A stretch of DNA of 64,000 nucleotides. Source: JAPWJZ01 sp965279315. GTDB lineage: Bacteria; Pseudomonadota; Alphaproteobacteria; Micavibrionales; UBA2020. Positions 17,137 to 26,372 of the stretch are shown piece after piece; position 1 is the stretch's first letter; every line of letters begins with the position of its first letter. The stretch is taken from NCBI GenBank assembly GCA_965279315.1, contig OZ257145.1:1364001-1428000 (forward strand). Direction: 5' to 3'. The notes beneath the pieces are model-generated. The model searched no databases, was not told the origin of the DNA, and worked only from the letters and a program-made list of their open reading frames with translations. A program made the translations under genes and the position numbers.

Positions 17137-19441
17137 CGCGAAAAAAATCGACGGCGGCATGGGCGCGACTCAGGCACATGACTCGGCGCATCTGCATGTC
17201 TCGGGCGAGGCGACCTATACCGATGATGTGCTTGAACCGCAGGGATGCCTGCACGCCTATGTGCTGAAAAGCCCGCATGCCCATGCGAAAATAACGAAGA
17301 TCGATATTTCCAACTGCTACATCCCCGGCGTCCATGCCGTGATGACGGCGAAGGATATTCCGGGCGTGAACGATGCCGCACCCGTCTTCCCCGGCGACCC
17401 GATTTTCGCCGATGGCGTCGTCCTGTATTACGGCCAGTGCGTGCTGGGCGTGGCGGCGGAGAGCATCGAGATTGCGCGCACCGCCGTGAAGCGCGCCATC
17501 GTGACCTATGAAACGCTGCCCGCCATCCTGAACGTGCATGACGCGATCAAGGCGCAAAAATTCGTCGGCGACCCCTATGAAATGGGGCAGGGCGATGCGG
17601 CAGGCGCGATTGCGAAGGCCGGGAATAAAATTTCCGGTTCGCTCGATATCGGCGGGCAGGACCATTTCTACCTCGAAGGCCAGATCGCGATGGCGACGCC
17701 GCTTGAAAACGGCGAATTCCATTGCTGGTCATCGACGCAGCACCCGTCCGAAGTGCAGCACCTGATCGCCAAAATGCTGAACCTGCACGACCATGCCGTG
17801 ACGGTTGAGGTACGGCGCATGGGCGGCGGTTTCGGCGGCAAGGAAAGCCAGGCGTCATTGATCGCCTGCGTGGCATCTGCATTGGCATGGAAAACAAAAC
17901 GCCCCGTCAAATTCCGCCTCGACCGCGATGACGACATGATCATGACAGGCAAGCGCCATGACCTGAATGTGGCATACAATGTAGGCTTTAATGATGACGG
18001 GTTGATCGAGGGCATCGAATACACCCATGCCGTCAATTGCGGCATGAGCCCCGACCTGTCGAACGCCATCGCCGACCGCGCGATGTTCCATGCAGATAAC
18101 GTCTACTACCTCGGCAATGCAAAAGTCACCAGTTACCGCTGCTTCACGAACAAGGTGTCCAACACCGCCTTCCGCGGCTTCGGCGGGCCGCAGGGTATGC
18201 TGGCGATGGAGTATGTCATTGATGATATCGCGCGGCACCTTGGCAAAGACCCGCAGGATGTGCGCAAGATCAACCTGTATGACGCCAAGGGCGAACTGAA
18301 AAACCGCTGTACGACCCATTACGGCATGACGGTCGAGGATAACATCATCCGCGATATCTTCACGCAGCTGGAACGCACCGGCGAATACGCCGCCCGCCGC
18401 GAAGCGATCAGGACGTTTAACGCGCAAAACAAGATCCTGAAAAAAGGCATCGCCCTCACGCCTGTCAAATTCGGCATCAGCTTTACGCTGACCATGCTGA
18501 ACCAGGCCGGTGCGCTGGTGCATGTGTATAAGGACGGCACGGTACAGCTTAACCATGGCGGCACCGAAATGGGGCAGGGGCTGCACACCAAGGTCTGCCA
18601 GGTCGTGGCCGATGTGTTCCAGGTCGATTTTGATAAAGTGCGCATCACCGCGACGAACACCAGCAAAGTGCCGAACACCTCGGCTACCGCCGCATCCAGC
18701 GGCGCGGATCTGAACGGCAAGGCTGCGGAGGCGGCGGCACGCACCATCCGCGACCGCCTCGCCGATTTCGCGGCATCGCATTTCGACACGGAAGTGTCGC
18801 TGGTGAAATTCGCGGCAGGCTATGTCCATGCGGGTAGCCACACCGTGTCGTTCAAGGAGCTGGTGCAGCTGGCCTATGCCGCGCGCGTGCAGCTGTCTTC
18901 GACCGGTTTTTATAAAACGCCGAAAATCGCGTGGGACAGGCCGAAAGGAAAAGGCCGCCCCTTTTATTATTTCGCTTATGGCGCGGCGATCACCGAAGTC
19001 ATCATCGATACGCTGACGGGCGAATACAATATCCTGCGCGCCGATATCCTGCATGATGCGGGACAGTCGCTGAACCCCGCCATCGATATCGGGCAGGTCG
19101 AAGGCGGCTATGTGCAGGGCGTGGGCTGGCTGACGTCGGAGGAATTGTGGTGGAACGACAAGGGCGAATTGAAAACCCATGCGCCCAGCACCTATAAAAT
19201 CCCGACCGGGCGTGATGTGCCGAAAGATTTCCGCACCGCGCTGTTTGAAGGCATCAACCCCGAAGAAACCATTTACCGCTCGAAAGCGGTGGGCGAACCG
19301 CCGCTCATGCTCGGCATTTCCGCCTTCCTCGCGCTGCGCGATGCCGTCGCCGCGACGGGTGCTGCCAATTGCATCCCGCCGCTGCAGGCGCCCGCAACGC
19401 CCGAAAACGTGCTGAAAGCGATACAAGCGGTGCAGAAATGA
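17126..19441 (+). CDS. xdhB: xanthine dehydrogenase molybdopterin subunit
   Basis: A 771-residue molybdenum-cofactor subunit. Typical features: HVSGEATYTDDV at the N-terminus, RRMGGGFGGKESQ, the substrate-region arginine in NTAFRGFGGPQGMLAMEY, HGGTEMGQGLHTKVCQV for cofactor binding, and the catalytic glutamate in AVGEPPLMLGISAF near the C-terminus. These residues match true xanthine dehydrogenases rather than aldehyde oxidases. It forms a heterotetramer with XdhA, whose gene it overlaps by 11 bases, and its stop overlaps the XdhC start. Confidence 0.96.
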   Translation: MQNDAKKIDGGMGATQAHDSAHLHVSGEATYTDDVLEPQGCLHAYVLKSPHAHAKITKIDISNCYIPGVHAVMTAKDIPGVNDAAPVFPGDPIFADGVVLYYGQCVLGVAAESIEIARTAVKRAIVTYETLPAILNVHDAIKAQKFVGDPYEMGQGDAAGAIAKAGNKISGSLDIGGQDHFYLEGQIAMATPLENGEFHCWSSTQHPSEVQHLIAKMLNLHDHAVTVEVRRMGGGFGGKESQASLIACVASALAWKTKRPVKFRLDRDDDMIMTGKRHDLNVAYNVGFNDDGLIEGIEYTHAVNCGMSPDLSNAIADRAMFHADNVYYLGNAKVTSYRCFTNKVSNTAFRGFGGPQGMLAMEYVIDDIARHLGKDPQDVRKINLYDAKGELKNRCTTHYGMTVEDNIIRDIFTQLERTGEYAARREAIRTFNAQNKILKKGIALTPVKFGISFTLTMLNQAGALVHVYKDGTVQLNHGGTEMGQGLHTKVCQVVADVFQVDFDKVRITATNTSKVPNTSATAASSGADLNGKAAEAAARTIRDRLADFAASHFDTEVSLVKFAAGYVHAGSHTVSFKELVQLAYAARVQLSSTGFYKTPKIAWDRPKGKGRPFYYFAYGAAITEVIIDTLTGEYNILRADILHDAGQSLNPAIDIGQVEGGYVQGVGWLTSEELWWNDKGELKTHAPSTYKIPTGRDVPKDFRTALFEGINPEETIYRSKAVGEPPLMLGISAFLALRDAVAATGAANCIPPLQAPATPENVLKAIQAVQK

Positions 19442-20229
19442 CCGGGCCGCATGACTGGCTGCCGATCCTGACCAACCTCACCGAACGCGGCGAGCCTTGC
19501 GTGCTGATTACGGTGATGGAGGCCAAGGGCTCGACCCCGCGCGAAGCGGGAGTGAAAATGATCGCGACATCCGCCGCGCAATTCGGCACCATCGGCGGCG
19601 GCAATTTGGAATTCGAAGCCATCGCTGCCGCCCGCGAATTGCTCACCAACGCGGGCAAGCCCACCGTGAAGGATTACCCCCTCGGCCCGAAACTCGCGCA
19701 ATGCTGCGGCGGCGCGGTGTCCGTTTTTCTCGAACCTTTCCTGCCGGTGGGCAAAACGCTGTACCTATTCGGCGCAGGCCATGTGGGGAAGGAAGTGGTG
19801 AAGGTGCTGGACGGTTTGCCGCTGAAGGTGAAATGGATTGACGAGCGCGCAAACGAATTTCCAGCTCACCTGCCGAAAAACTGCGAAAAAATCGTGACCT
19901 CCGCCCCCGTCGCGGAACTGCGCGCGGCCGATGACAACAGCTATATCGCCGTGATGACGCATAGCCATGACCTCGATTTTGATCTGGTGCGTGCGGCATA
20001 TAAAGGCAGCTTCGCCTATCTCGGCCTGATCGGTTCGGACACCAAGCGCGTGCGCTTCGAAAAACGTCTCGTCGCCGACGGTGTGCCGAAAGAAAATCTC
20101 GCGCAGCTGCATTGCCCCATCGGCCTCGGTGACACCGGCAAGCACCCGCGCGAAATCGCCATTTCCATCGCCGCGGAATTGCTGACGCTCGGCATCTGCC
20201 GTGGTGCGGAGCAGGAACAAGCCGCATGA
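19438..20229 (+). CDS. xdhC: xanthine dehydrogenase accessory protein XdhC
   Basis: A 263-residue cofactor chaperone. It starts at ATG 19438, overlapping the XdhB stop; any longer frame would lie inside xdhB. The N-terminal XdhC/CoxI domain has VMEAKGSTPREAGVKM and GTIGGGNLEFEA. A Rossmann domain follows with LFGAGHVGKEVVK and AYLGLIGSDTKR, ending CPIGL..GKHPREIAISIAAE. In Rhodobacter capsulatus XdhC binds molybdenum cofactor, promotes its sulfuration by a NifS-type enzyme and hands it to XdhB. The next gene here encodes just such a desulfurase. Confidence 0.94.
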   Translation: MTGPHDWLPILTNLTERGEPCVLITVMEAKGSTPREAGVKMIATSAAQFGTIGGGNLEFEAIAAARELLTNAGKPTVKDYPLGPKLAQCCGGAVSVFLEPFLPVGKTLYLFGAGHVGKEVVKVLDGLPLKVKWIDERANEFPAHLPKNCEKIVTSAPVAELRAADDNSYIAVMTHSHDLDFDLVRAAYKGSFAYLGLIGSDTKRVRFEKRLVADGVPKENLAQLHCPIGLGDTGKHPREIAISIAAELLTLGICRGAEQEQAA

Positions 20230-21374
20230 AAAAGCCCGTCTATCTCGATTACCATTCCACCACGCCCTGCGACCCTGCGGTGATCGATGCGATGATGCCG
20301 TTTTTCGGCGGCAGCTTCGGTAACCCCGGCGCGAAATCCCATGCGCATGGCCGCAATGCCGCGCGGCAGCTGGAACAGGCGGTCGAAAAGATCGGCAGGC
20401 TGATCGGCGCAGGCCCCGAATGCATCACGCTCACCAGCGGCGCGACGGAATCCAACAACCTTGCGCTGCTGGGCTTGGCCGAACGCGCGACGGACAGAAA
20501 AGAAATCGTTATTTCCGCGATCGAACACAATTGCGTCTCCAACACGGCTGCGTATCTCGCGACCAAGGGCTTCATCGTCAAAACCGTGCCTGTCGATGGC
20601 AATGGATTCGTGCAGCCGGAAGAGTTGAAAAAGCATGTCACAGTGCAAACGCTCGTCGTCTCCGTCATCACTGCCAGCCATGAAATCGGCACCATCCAGC
20701 CTCTGAAGGAATGCGCCAAAATTGCGCATGACGCAGGTGCCTTGTTCCATACCGACGCCACGCAGGCACTCGGCAAAATCGCGTTCGACGTGAGCGATAT
20801 CGATGCCGACCTTGTCAGCTATTCCGCGCACAAGATTTACGGCCCTGTCGGCATCGGCGCGCTTTATGTGCGGCAGAAACCGCCTGTCGCCATCTCACGC
20901 GTTTTCTTTGGCGGTGCGCAGCAAAACTTGCGCCCCGGCTCCGTGCCGCTCGCGCTCGCGGTTGGTTTCGGGGCAGCCTGCGACCTTGCAACGCAGGGGC
21001 TCGCGACGCATATACCGCATATGCAGAAAATGGCGGCGTTGCTACTGACCGAATTGCAAAAGGCGATCCCCGCGGTAAAAACCAACGGTGGCGCGCCCTG
21101 CCTGCCGGGCTTACTCAATATCCGCCTGCCCGATGTGTCGGCGCAGGATATCATGCTGGAACTGGCGGATGACCTTTGCATATCAACGGGCGCGGCCTGT
21201 TCATCTGCCAACCGCAAGCCCTCGCCGGTGCTGAAGGCCATCGGTTTGTCGGACAACGACGTCGATTGCAGCCTGCGCCTGACTGTCGGGCGGCAATCCA
21301 CGCCAGCGGAAATGACCTACGCCGCCGCCAGGCTGGCCGAGGGTGTCGAGCGCCTTTCCCGCCGCGCGGCGTAG
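20226..21374 (+). CDS. cysteine desulfurase (NifS/IscS-like), probable Moco sulfurase partner
   Basis: A 382-residue class-V PLP enzyme. YLDYHSTTPCDPAVIDAM opens the protein, LTSGATESNNLALLG binds PLP phosphate, the Schiff-base lysine is in SYSAHKIYGPVGIGAL, and the catalytic-cysteine loop is STGAACSSANRKPSPVL. All residues for desulfurase activity are present. The ATGA overlap with xdhC and absence of any isc/suf gene nearby argue that it supplies sulfur to the molybdenum cofactor rather than to Fe-S clusters, as described for R. capsulatus NifS4. That role is inference from neighbours. Confidence 0.9.
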   Translation: MKKPVYLDYHSTTPCDPAVIDAMMPFFGGSFGNPGAKSHAHGRNAARQLEQAVEKIGRLIGAGPECITLTSGATESNNLALLGLAERATDRKEIVISAIEHNCVSNTAAYLATKGFIVKTVPVDGNGFVQPEELKKHVTVQTLVVSVITASHEIGTIQPLKECAKIAHDAGALFHTDATQALGKIAFDVSDIDADLVSYSAHKIYGPVGIGALYVRQKPPVAISRVFFGGAQQNLRPGSVPLALAVGFGAACDLATQGLATHIPHMQKMAALLLTELQKAIPAVKTNGGAPCLPGLLNIRLPDVSAQDIMLELADDLCISTGAACSSANRKPSPVLKAIGLSDNDVDCSLRLTVGRQSTPAEMTYAAARLAEGVERLSRRAA

Positions 21375-21476
21375 TATTTACGAAAAATAAACCCCTTTTG
21401 CCCCAATATAGACTCATATGCCGTTTCACAGCTATGCTGGCAGCGCGTTTTCATTCTTTATTGAAAGGTAACCGCT

Positions 21477-22463
21477 ATGGGGCTGATGAGTTTTATTTCC
21501 AAGCAATTTATCGACATCATCCAGTGGACGGATCCCGGCACCAATGTGCTGGCCTACCGCTTCCCCATGCAGGATCAGGAGATCCAGAACGGCGCGCAGC
21601 TGGTGGTGCGCGAGGCGCAGCAGGCCGTGTTCTTTAACGAAGGCAAATTCGGCGACAAATTCGGCCCCGGCACCTATACGCTGAACACGCAGACGCTGCC
21701 GATCCTGACCTACCTGAAAAACTGGGACAAGGCGTTTGAATCGCCGTTCAAGTCGGATGTCTATTTCCTGTCGATGCGCGAATTCACCGACATGAAATGG
21801 GGCACGCCGCAGCCCATCACCATCCGCGACAAGGAATTCGGCGCGCTGCGCATCCGCGCCTTCGGCAATTATTCGTTCAAGATCGGCGATGTTGAAACGT
21901 TCTGGACAAAACTGTCCGGCGCGGCGGAGGTCTATACGGTCGACCAGATCGAAGGCCAGCTGCGCACGGCGATCATCGCCTCCATCTCCAGCTACCTTGC
22001 CAAATCGGGCATCGCGTTTATCGACATGGCCGCAAGCCAGCTCGATTTCTCGACCAAGCTGCAGGAAGCCGTTGCGCCCGTGCTGAAAAACTACGGGCTC
22101 GAGCTGAAATCCTTCTGGGTGCAGAGCATCTCGCTGCCCGAGGAAATGGAAAAGCAACTGGACAAGCTGTCCTCGATGGGTATGTTCGGCGACCTGAAAA
22201 AATACGCGACCTTCCAGTCTGCCGACAGCATTTCGGTGGCGGCGGCCAACCCCGGCGGCGTGGCCGGTGCGGGCGCCGGCATCGGCGCGGGCATGGCGAT
22301 GGGCAACATGATGATGCAGTCTTTGGGCCAGAACGGCGCGGCGACGCCAGCGGAAGACCCTCTCGCGATGCTCGAAAAACTGGGCGAGCTGCAGAAAAAA
22401 GGCGTGCTGACGCAGGCCGAATTCGATGCCAAAAAGGCGGAACTGTTAGCCAAGATAAAGTAG
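21477..22463 (+). CDS. SPFH-domain protein with C-terminal SHOCT motif (YdjI/virion-core-like)
   Basis: A 328-residue protein with an SPFH (band-7-like) domain of the YdjI/virion-core type. Hallmarks include the N-terminal FISKQFIDIIQW, LVVREAQQAVFFNEGK and FGPGTYTL. A Gly/Ala/Met-rich linker (AGAGAGIGAGMAMG) follows near residues 255-285, then a SHOCT-like tail (PLAMLEKLGELQKKGVLTQ). Such proteins assemble as membrane-associated scaffolds. AAAGG lies 6-7 bases before the ATG. It is the first gene of a colinear operon running through two DUF4178 genes to AdoMet decarboxylase, which suggests that it localises the complex. Confidence 0.85.
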   Translation: MGLMSFISKQFIDIIQWTDPGTNVLAYRFPMQDQEIQNGAQLVVREAQQAVFFNEGKFGDKFGPGTYTLNTQTLPILTYLKNWDKAFESPFKSDVYFLSMREFTDMKWGTPQPITIRDKEFGALRIRAFGNYSFKIGDVETFWTKLSGAAEVYTVDQIEGQLRTAIIASISSYLAKSGIAFIDMAASQLDFSTKLQEAVAPVLKNYGLELKSFWVQSISLPEEMEKQLDKLSSMGMFGDLKKYATFQSADSISVAAANPGGVAGAGAGIGAGMAMGNMMMQSLGQNGAATPAEDPLAMLEKLGELQKKGVLTQAEFDAKKAELLAKIK

Positions 22464-22472
22464 TATCCGCCC

Positions 22473-23162
22473 GTGAAAAAATACCCCTGCCCATCCTGCG
22501 GCGCGGAAATCCCTTTCCGTACCAGCATCGCCTCCCACGGCGTGTGCCCCTATTGCCGCACGATGGTCGTGCGCGATGACGATGCCTTGCGCAAGACCGG
22601 CGAGATGGCGCAGCTGCCAGACGACATGAGCCCGTTCCAGCTGGGCACCGAAGGCACATTCCAGGGCGTGCGCTTCGGCATCGCCGGACGCATCCGCCAG
22701 AATTGGGAAGACGGCAGCTGGAACGAATGGTTCATCGTGTCGGACGATGCGAAACGCGGCTGGCTGGCGGAAGCGCAGGGGTTCTACGCGCCCTGCTTCG
22801 AGGTCGAAAACCCGTCCGACGAGACATTGCATGCCATCGGCAAGATGCAGGAATGGGCCGGCGGCGATGTAAAGGGCGGCGATTGGGCGAAAAGCCCGGT
22901 GGGCCAGCGCATCAGGATCGAAGGCGTGACCTACCGCATCGTCGATATCAAAAACGCCGAATGCGTGGCGGCGGAAGGCGAATTGCCGTTCGCGTCGCCG
23001 CAGGGGCGCAAAAGCGTTTCCATCGACTGCATCGCGGATGGCGGCAAATTCGCCTCGCTCGATCTGGCCGAAGGGCGCGCACGCGTCTTCACCGGCGCCT
23101 ATGTCGCATGGAATGACCTGAATTGCCGTTATTACCGCAGTTTCGAGGGCTGGAAGCCATGA
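22473..23162 (+). CDS. DUF4178 protein with N-terminal zinc ribbon
   Basis: A 229-residue protein starting at GTG 22473. The N-terminus carries two CxxC pairs (CPSCGAEIPF and CPYCRTM), a zinc-ribbon arrangement. The remainder is a DUF4178 beta-rich domain with GTEGTFQGVRFGIAGRIR, WNEWFIVSDD, and the GWLAEAQGFY motif. The biochemical function of DUF4178 is unknown to me. It overlaps the next DUF4178 gene by 4 bases. Ten bases separate it from the SPFH gene, and the ribosome site is weak, so translational coupling to that gene is likely. Confidence 0.85.
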   Translation: MKKYPCPSCGAEIPFRTSIASHGVCPYCRTMVVRDDDALRKTGEMAQLPDDMSPFQLGTEGTFQGVRFGIAGRIRQNWEDGSWNEWFIVSDDAKRGWLAEAQGFYAPCFEVENPSDETLHAIGKMQEWAGGDVKGGDWAKSPVGQRIRIEGVTYRIVDIKNAECVAAEGELPFASPQGRKSVSIDCIADGGKFASLDLAEGRARVFTGAYVAWNDLNCRYYRSFEGWKP

Positions 23163-24478
23163 ACGCCTCCGATTTCGGCCCCAACCTGTTCGGCGAAGAG
23201 CCCGCACCCGTCAAAAAAGCGGCGATCCGCAAATTCAACTGCCCGTCCTGCGGCGGTGAAATACAGCTTCGCGCTATCGGCCATACGCTGACGGCTATCT
23301 GCGCGCATTGCGGCACGGTCATCGACACGGCGGATGACCGCTTCAAAGTCATCGACGATGTGCGCATCAAGCTGCGCCCGACGCTGATCGAAATCGGCCA
23401 GCGCGGCGCGTTTGACGGCATCGACTGGGAAGTGATCGGCTATGTGCTGAAAAGCGACCGCACGAAACAGTATTTCTGGGATGAATACCTGCTGTTCAAC
23501 CCGTATCACGGCTTCCGCTTCCTGGTGCAGATGGACGGGCACTGGAATTTCGTGCGCGTGGTGAAGGAAGATTTCCAGCGGCTGGGTTTCGTCAGCACGG
23601 TCTGGTTCGAACAGCATTCTTTCTCCCCCTTCCTGCGCGACCAGCCGATCGTGCAGTATGTGAAGGGCGAATTTTACTGGCGCATCAAAAAGGGCGACAC
23701 GGCAACGACCGAAGATTACGTGGCGCCGCCCTATATGCTGTCGTTTGAAAAAGTGCCGGGTGAAGAAACCGCTTCGCTCTGCGAATATACCGAACCGGAT
23801 GTTGTGCAGGCCGCTTTCAGCCTGTCATCCATGCCGCGCCGCAAGGGCGTGGGGCCGAACCAGCCGTCGCCGTTCAACATCGCGGGGCTGATGAAAGCGG
23901 CGGCGGTGGCGGTTGTGGTGGCGTTTGTCATCCAGCTTGCGGCGCTTGCGGCGTCGGAGTCGCAAACGGTCGTGACGCTCAACAAGGCTTTCCAGCCGGG
24001 CGACCAGACGCGCAGCTTCGTCAGCGACCCCTTCACGCTGCCCAAACAATCGAACATCTATATCGAATCAAGCGCGCAAGTATCGAATGCCTGGGCGGAA
24101 CTGGGCCTGACTCTGGTGAACGAAACAACGCAGGAAGTTTTCGAGCTGACGCAAGGCATGGAATTCTATTACGGGTCGGATTCCGACGGCCCGTGGCGCG
24201 AAGGCAGCCCGACCGCCGACGGCTATTTGTCAGGCGTGCCCGCCGGCACATACCGCATGACCTACGACATCGAATCCGACGTGCTGCAAAAATCGCAACC
24301 ACTGCAGGTGACGATGACGGCGAAGCGCGACGTCCCCAGCTGGGGCAATTTTTTCTGGACGATGTTCCTGCTGCTGACCTATCCCGGCATCGCATGGCTG
24401 CGGTCGTCCGCGTTCGAAAACCGCCGCTGGGAAAACAGCGACTTTCCGCGCACCACTTCGGGAGGTGACGAAGAATAA
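23159..24478 (+). CDS. DUF4178 protein with zinc ribbon and membrane segments
   Basis: A 439-residue paralogue of the preceding DUF4178 protein. It has its own zinc ribbon (NCPSCGGEIQLR, CAHCGTVIDT), the DUF4178 core (QRGAFDGIDWEVIGYVLKS, WDEYLLFNPYHGFRFL), and then two hydrophobic helices, one near residues 240-262 (LMKAAAVAVVVAFVIQLA) and one near 400 (NFFWTMFLLLTYPGIAWL). Between them is an extracytoplasmic-looking region of about 140 residues. The ATG at 23159 overlaps the upstream stop. Membrane anchoring fits the rest of the operon. Confidence 0.85.
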   Translation: MNASDFGPNLFGEEPAPVKKAAIRKFNCPSCGGEIQLRAIGHTLTAICAHCGTVIDTADDRFKVIDDVRIKLRPTLIEIGQRGAFDGIDWEVIGYVLKSDRTKQYFWDEYLLFNPYHGFRFLVQMDGHWNFVRVVKEDFQRLGFVSTVWFEQHSFSPFLRDQPIVQYVKGEFYWRIKKGDTATTEDYVAPPYMLSFEKVPGEETASLCEYTEPDVVQAAFSLSSMPRRKGVGPNQPSPFNIAGLMKAAAVAVVVAFVIQLAALAASESQTVVTLNKAFQPGDQTRSFVSDPFTLPKQSNIYIESSAQVSNAWAELGLTLVNETTQEVFELTQGMEFYYGSDSDGPWREGSPTADGYLSGVPAGTYRMTYDIESDVLQKSQPLQVTMTAKRDVPSWGNFFWTMFLLLTYPGIAWLRSSAFENRRWENSDFPRTTSGGDEE

Positions 24479-24618
24479 TGCCGAAACTCTACACAATATT
24501 CTGTATCGCGGTACTGGGGTTGTATGGCTACGCCAACGCCCGCGGCATCGTCTATGGCGCATACCTTACCGGCAGCGGCACCGCGCAAAAAGCCGCTTCC
24601 GCCCGTTATCACAAATAG
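24478..24618 (+). CDS. 46-residue membrane peptide of the polyamine operon
   Basis: A short gene, MPKLYTIFCIAVLGLYGYAN followed by a polar tail ending SARYHK. It has one hydrophobic helix (residues 5-20) and a strong ribosome site (GGAGG 12 bases upstream). Its ATG shares a base with the upstream stop and the next gene begins 10 bases later, so it sits snugly between DUF4178 and DUF350. No homology is known to me. The fit of start, ribosome site and spacing makes it a credible gene. Confidence 0.75.
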   Translation: MPKLYTIFCIAVLGLYGYANARGIVYGAYLTGSGTAQKAASARYHK

Positions 24619-24628
24619 GAGAAGTACA

Positions 24629-24850
24629 ATGGAAGAATACGTCAACATGAAATACGTCTATGCCGCGCTCGTCTATTCGGGGCTTGGCATCGTCATTCTC
24701 GGCATTGCTTTCACGTTTTTCGACATCCTCACGCCGAAATTCAGTATCTGGAAAGAGTTGATCGAAAAGCAGAACGTCGCGATTGCGATTTTCCTCGCCT
24801 CGCTGATGATTTCGCTGGCGATCATCATTTCCTCCGCCGTCCACGGCTGA
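24629..24850 (+). CDS. DUF350 family small membrane protein
   Basis: A 73-residue protein with two predicted transmembrane helices (YVYAALVYSGLGIVILGIAF and AIAIFLASLMISLAIIISSA) separated by FFDILTPKFSIWKELIEKQN. The LTPKFSIW..LIEKQNVAIAI pattern is the DUF350 signature, as in E. coli YjfL. I start at ATG 24629 with TAGGAGAAG upstream; an in-frame longer version would overlap the 46-residue gene. In E. coli, yjfL lies in an operon with a glutathionylspermidine-synthetase-like gene (yjfC), so linkage of DUF350 to polyamine-related enzymes is not unique to this genome. Confidence 0.88.
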   Translation: MEEYVNMKYVYAALVYSGLGIVILGIAFTFFDILTPKFSIWKELIEKQNVAIAIFLASLMISLAIIISSAVHG

Positions 24851-24856
24851 TAACGA

Positions 24857-26371
24857 ATGCAAACTCTGCTGCTGATATCGGTGATCGTGATCGCCACCTG
24901 CGGGCTTGTGTACGAGCTGATCGCGGGCACGGCCGCCAGTTACCTGCTGGGCGACAGCGTCACGCAGTTCTCGACCGTCATCGGCTGCTACCTGTTCGCG
25001 ATGGGGGTTGGTTCTTGGCTCACGAAATATGTGGAACGCAACCTGATCGGCGTATTCATCAAGGTCGAAATACTGGTGGGTGCGATCGGCGGGGCATCGG
25101 CCATGCTGCTGTTCCTGTTGTTCGATCATGTGGCGTCGTTCCGCGTGCTGCTCTACTTCCTCGTCTTCATCATCGGCATGCTGGTGGGCGTGGAAATTCC
25201 GCTGTTGCTGCGTATCCTGAAAGACCGGCTCGAATTCCGCGAGCTGGTGAGCCGCGTGCTGGCGCTCGATTACCTCGGGGCATTGTTCGCTTCCGTGCTG
25301 TTCCCGCTGGTGCTGGTGCCTTACCTGGGCCTTGTTAAATCCAGCTTCCTGTTCGGGATGCTGAATGTGGGCGTCGCGGTCTGGGTGATTTATGCGCTGA
25401 AGGACGAAGTGCCGGCGCTTGCCGCGTCGCGCGCCTCCGCGATCATCGTCCTTGTGCTGCTGACCTTCGGCTTTGTGTATTCCGAACGCATCATGAGCAT
25501 CGCGGAAAGCGGCGCTTATCCCGGTTCTGTCATTTTCTCCCAATCCACGCCCTATCAGCGCATCGTCATCACCAAGACGAAGCATGATTTGCGCCTGTTC
25601 CTCAATTCCAACCTGCAATTCAGTTCGGTCGACGAATACCGCTATCACGAGGCGCTGGTGCATCCCGCGCTGGCGGCATTGGACAACCCGAAATCGGTGC
25701 TGATCTTCGGCGGCGGCGACGGCCTTGCGCTGCGCGAAGTCCTGAAATACCCCTCCGTCGAAAAAGTGGTCATGATCGACCTCGACCCTGCGATGACGGA
25801 ACTGTTTTCGCAAAGCGACGTCCTGACCAGCCTCAACAACGGCTCGCTGCTGTCCAAAAAACTGGAAATCGTGCACAAGGACGCCTTTATCTGGGTGCGC
25901 GAGATGCAGCAGAGCGCGAACCCGCCTGTATTCGATGCCGTCATCAGCGATGTGCCCGACCCGTCGAATTTTTCCATCGGCAAGCTGTATTCCCGCACGT
26001 TCTTCTCCGCGCTCAAGTCGCTGGTGCATGACAAAAGCGTGATCGTGGTGCAAAGCACCTCGCCGCTGGTCGCGCGCAAGGCGTTCTGGTGCGTGAACAA
26101 CACGCTGCAGGATGCAGGGTTCAAGACCGCGCCGTACCATTTGAACGTCCCGGCCTTCGGCGAATGGGGTTATGTGATCGCCAGCCTGTCCGATTTCAGC
26201 GTTCCTGAAAAATTCCCCGACGGCCTGAAATACATCACCGCGCGTTCCGCCGCCGATATGTTCTATTTCCCGCCCGATATGGCGCATCTGGACACGAAAA
26301 TCCAGCGGCTCGACGATCAGGCGCTGGTGCGCTATTTCGACCAGGAATGGTCGGAATACCAGATTTACTGA
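24857..26371 (+). CDS. membrane-fused spermidine-synthase-like aminopropyltransferase
   Basis: A 504-residue protein. Residues 1-215 hold about seven transmembrane helices, beginning with LLLISVIVIATCGLVYELIAG. The C-terminal half is a spermidine-synthase fold: VDEYRYHEALVHPALAAL, the nucleotide loop LIFGGGDGLALREVL, acidic MIDLDPAMTELF, and the catalytic-acid region AVISDVPDPSNFSIG, then LYSRTFFSAL. Core residues are present, so polyamine aminopropyl transfer from decarboxylated AdoMet is plausible, possibly to an unusual acceptor at the membrane. The AdoMet decarboxylase gene further on in the operon would supply the donor. Confidence 0.85.
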   Translation: MQTLLLISVIVIATCGLVYELIAGTAASYLLGDSVTQFSTVIGCYLFAMGVGSWLTKYVERNLIGVFIKVEILVGAIGGASAMLLFLLFDHVASFRVLLYFLVFIIGMLVGVEIPLLLRILKDRLEFRELVSRVLALDYLGALFASVLFPLVLVPYLGLVKSSFLFGMLNVGVAVWVIYALKDEVPALAASRASAIIVLVLLTFGFVYSERIMSIAESGAYPGSVIFSQSTPYQRIVITKTKHDLRLFLNSNLQFSSVDEYRYHEALVHPALAALDNPKSVLIFGGGDGLALREVLKYPSVEKVVMIDLDPAMTELFSQSDVLTSLNNGSLLSKKLEIVHKDAFIWVREMQQSANPPVFDAVISDVPDPSNFSIGKLYSRTFFSALKSLVHDKSVIVVQSTSPLVARKAFWCVNNTLQDAGFKTAPYHLNVPAFGEWGYVIASLSDFSVPEKFPDGLKYITARSAADMFYFPPDMAHLDTKIQRLDDQALVRYFDQEWSEYQIY

Positions 26372-26372
26372 C

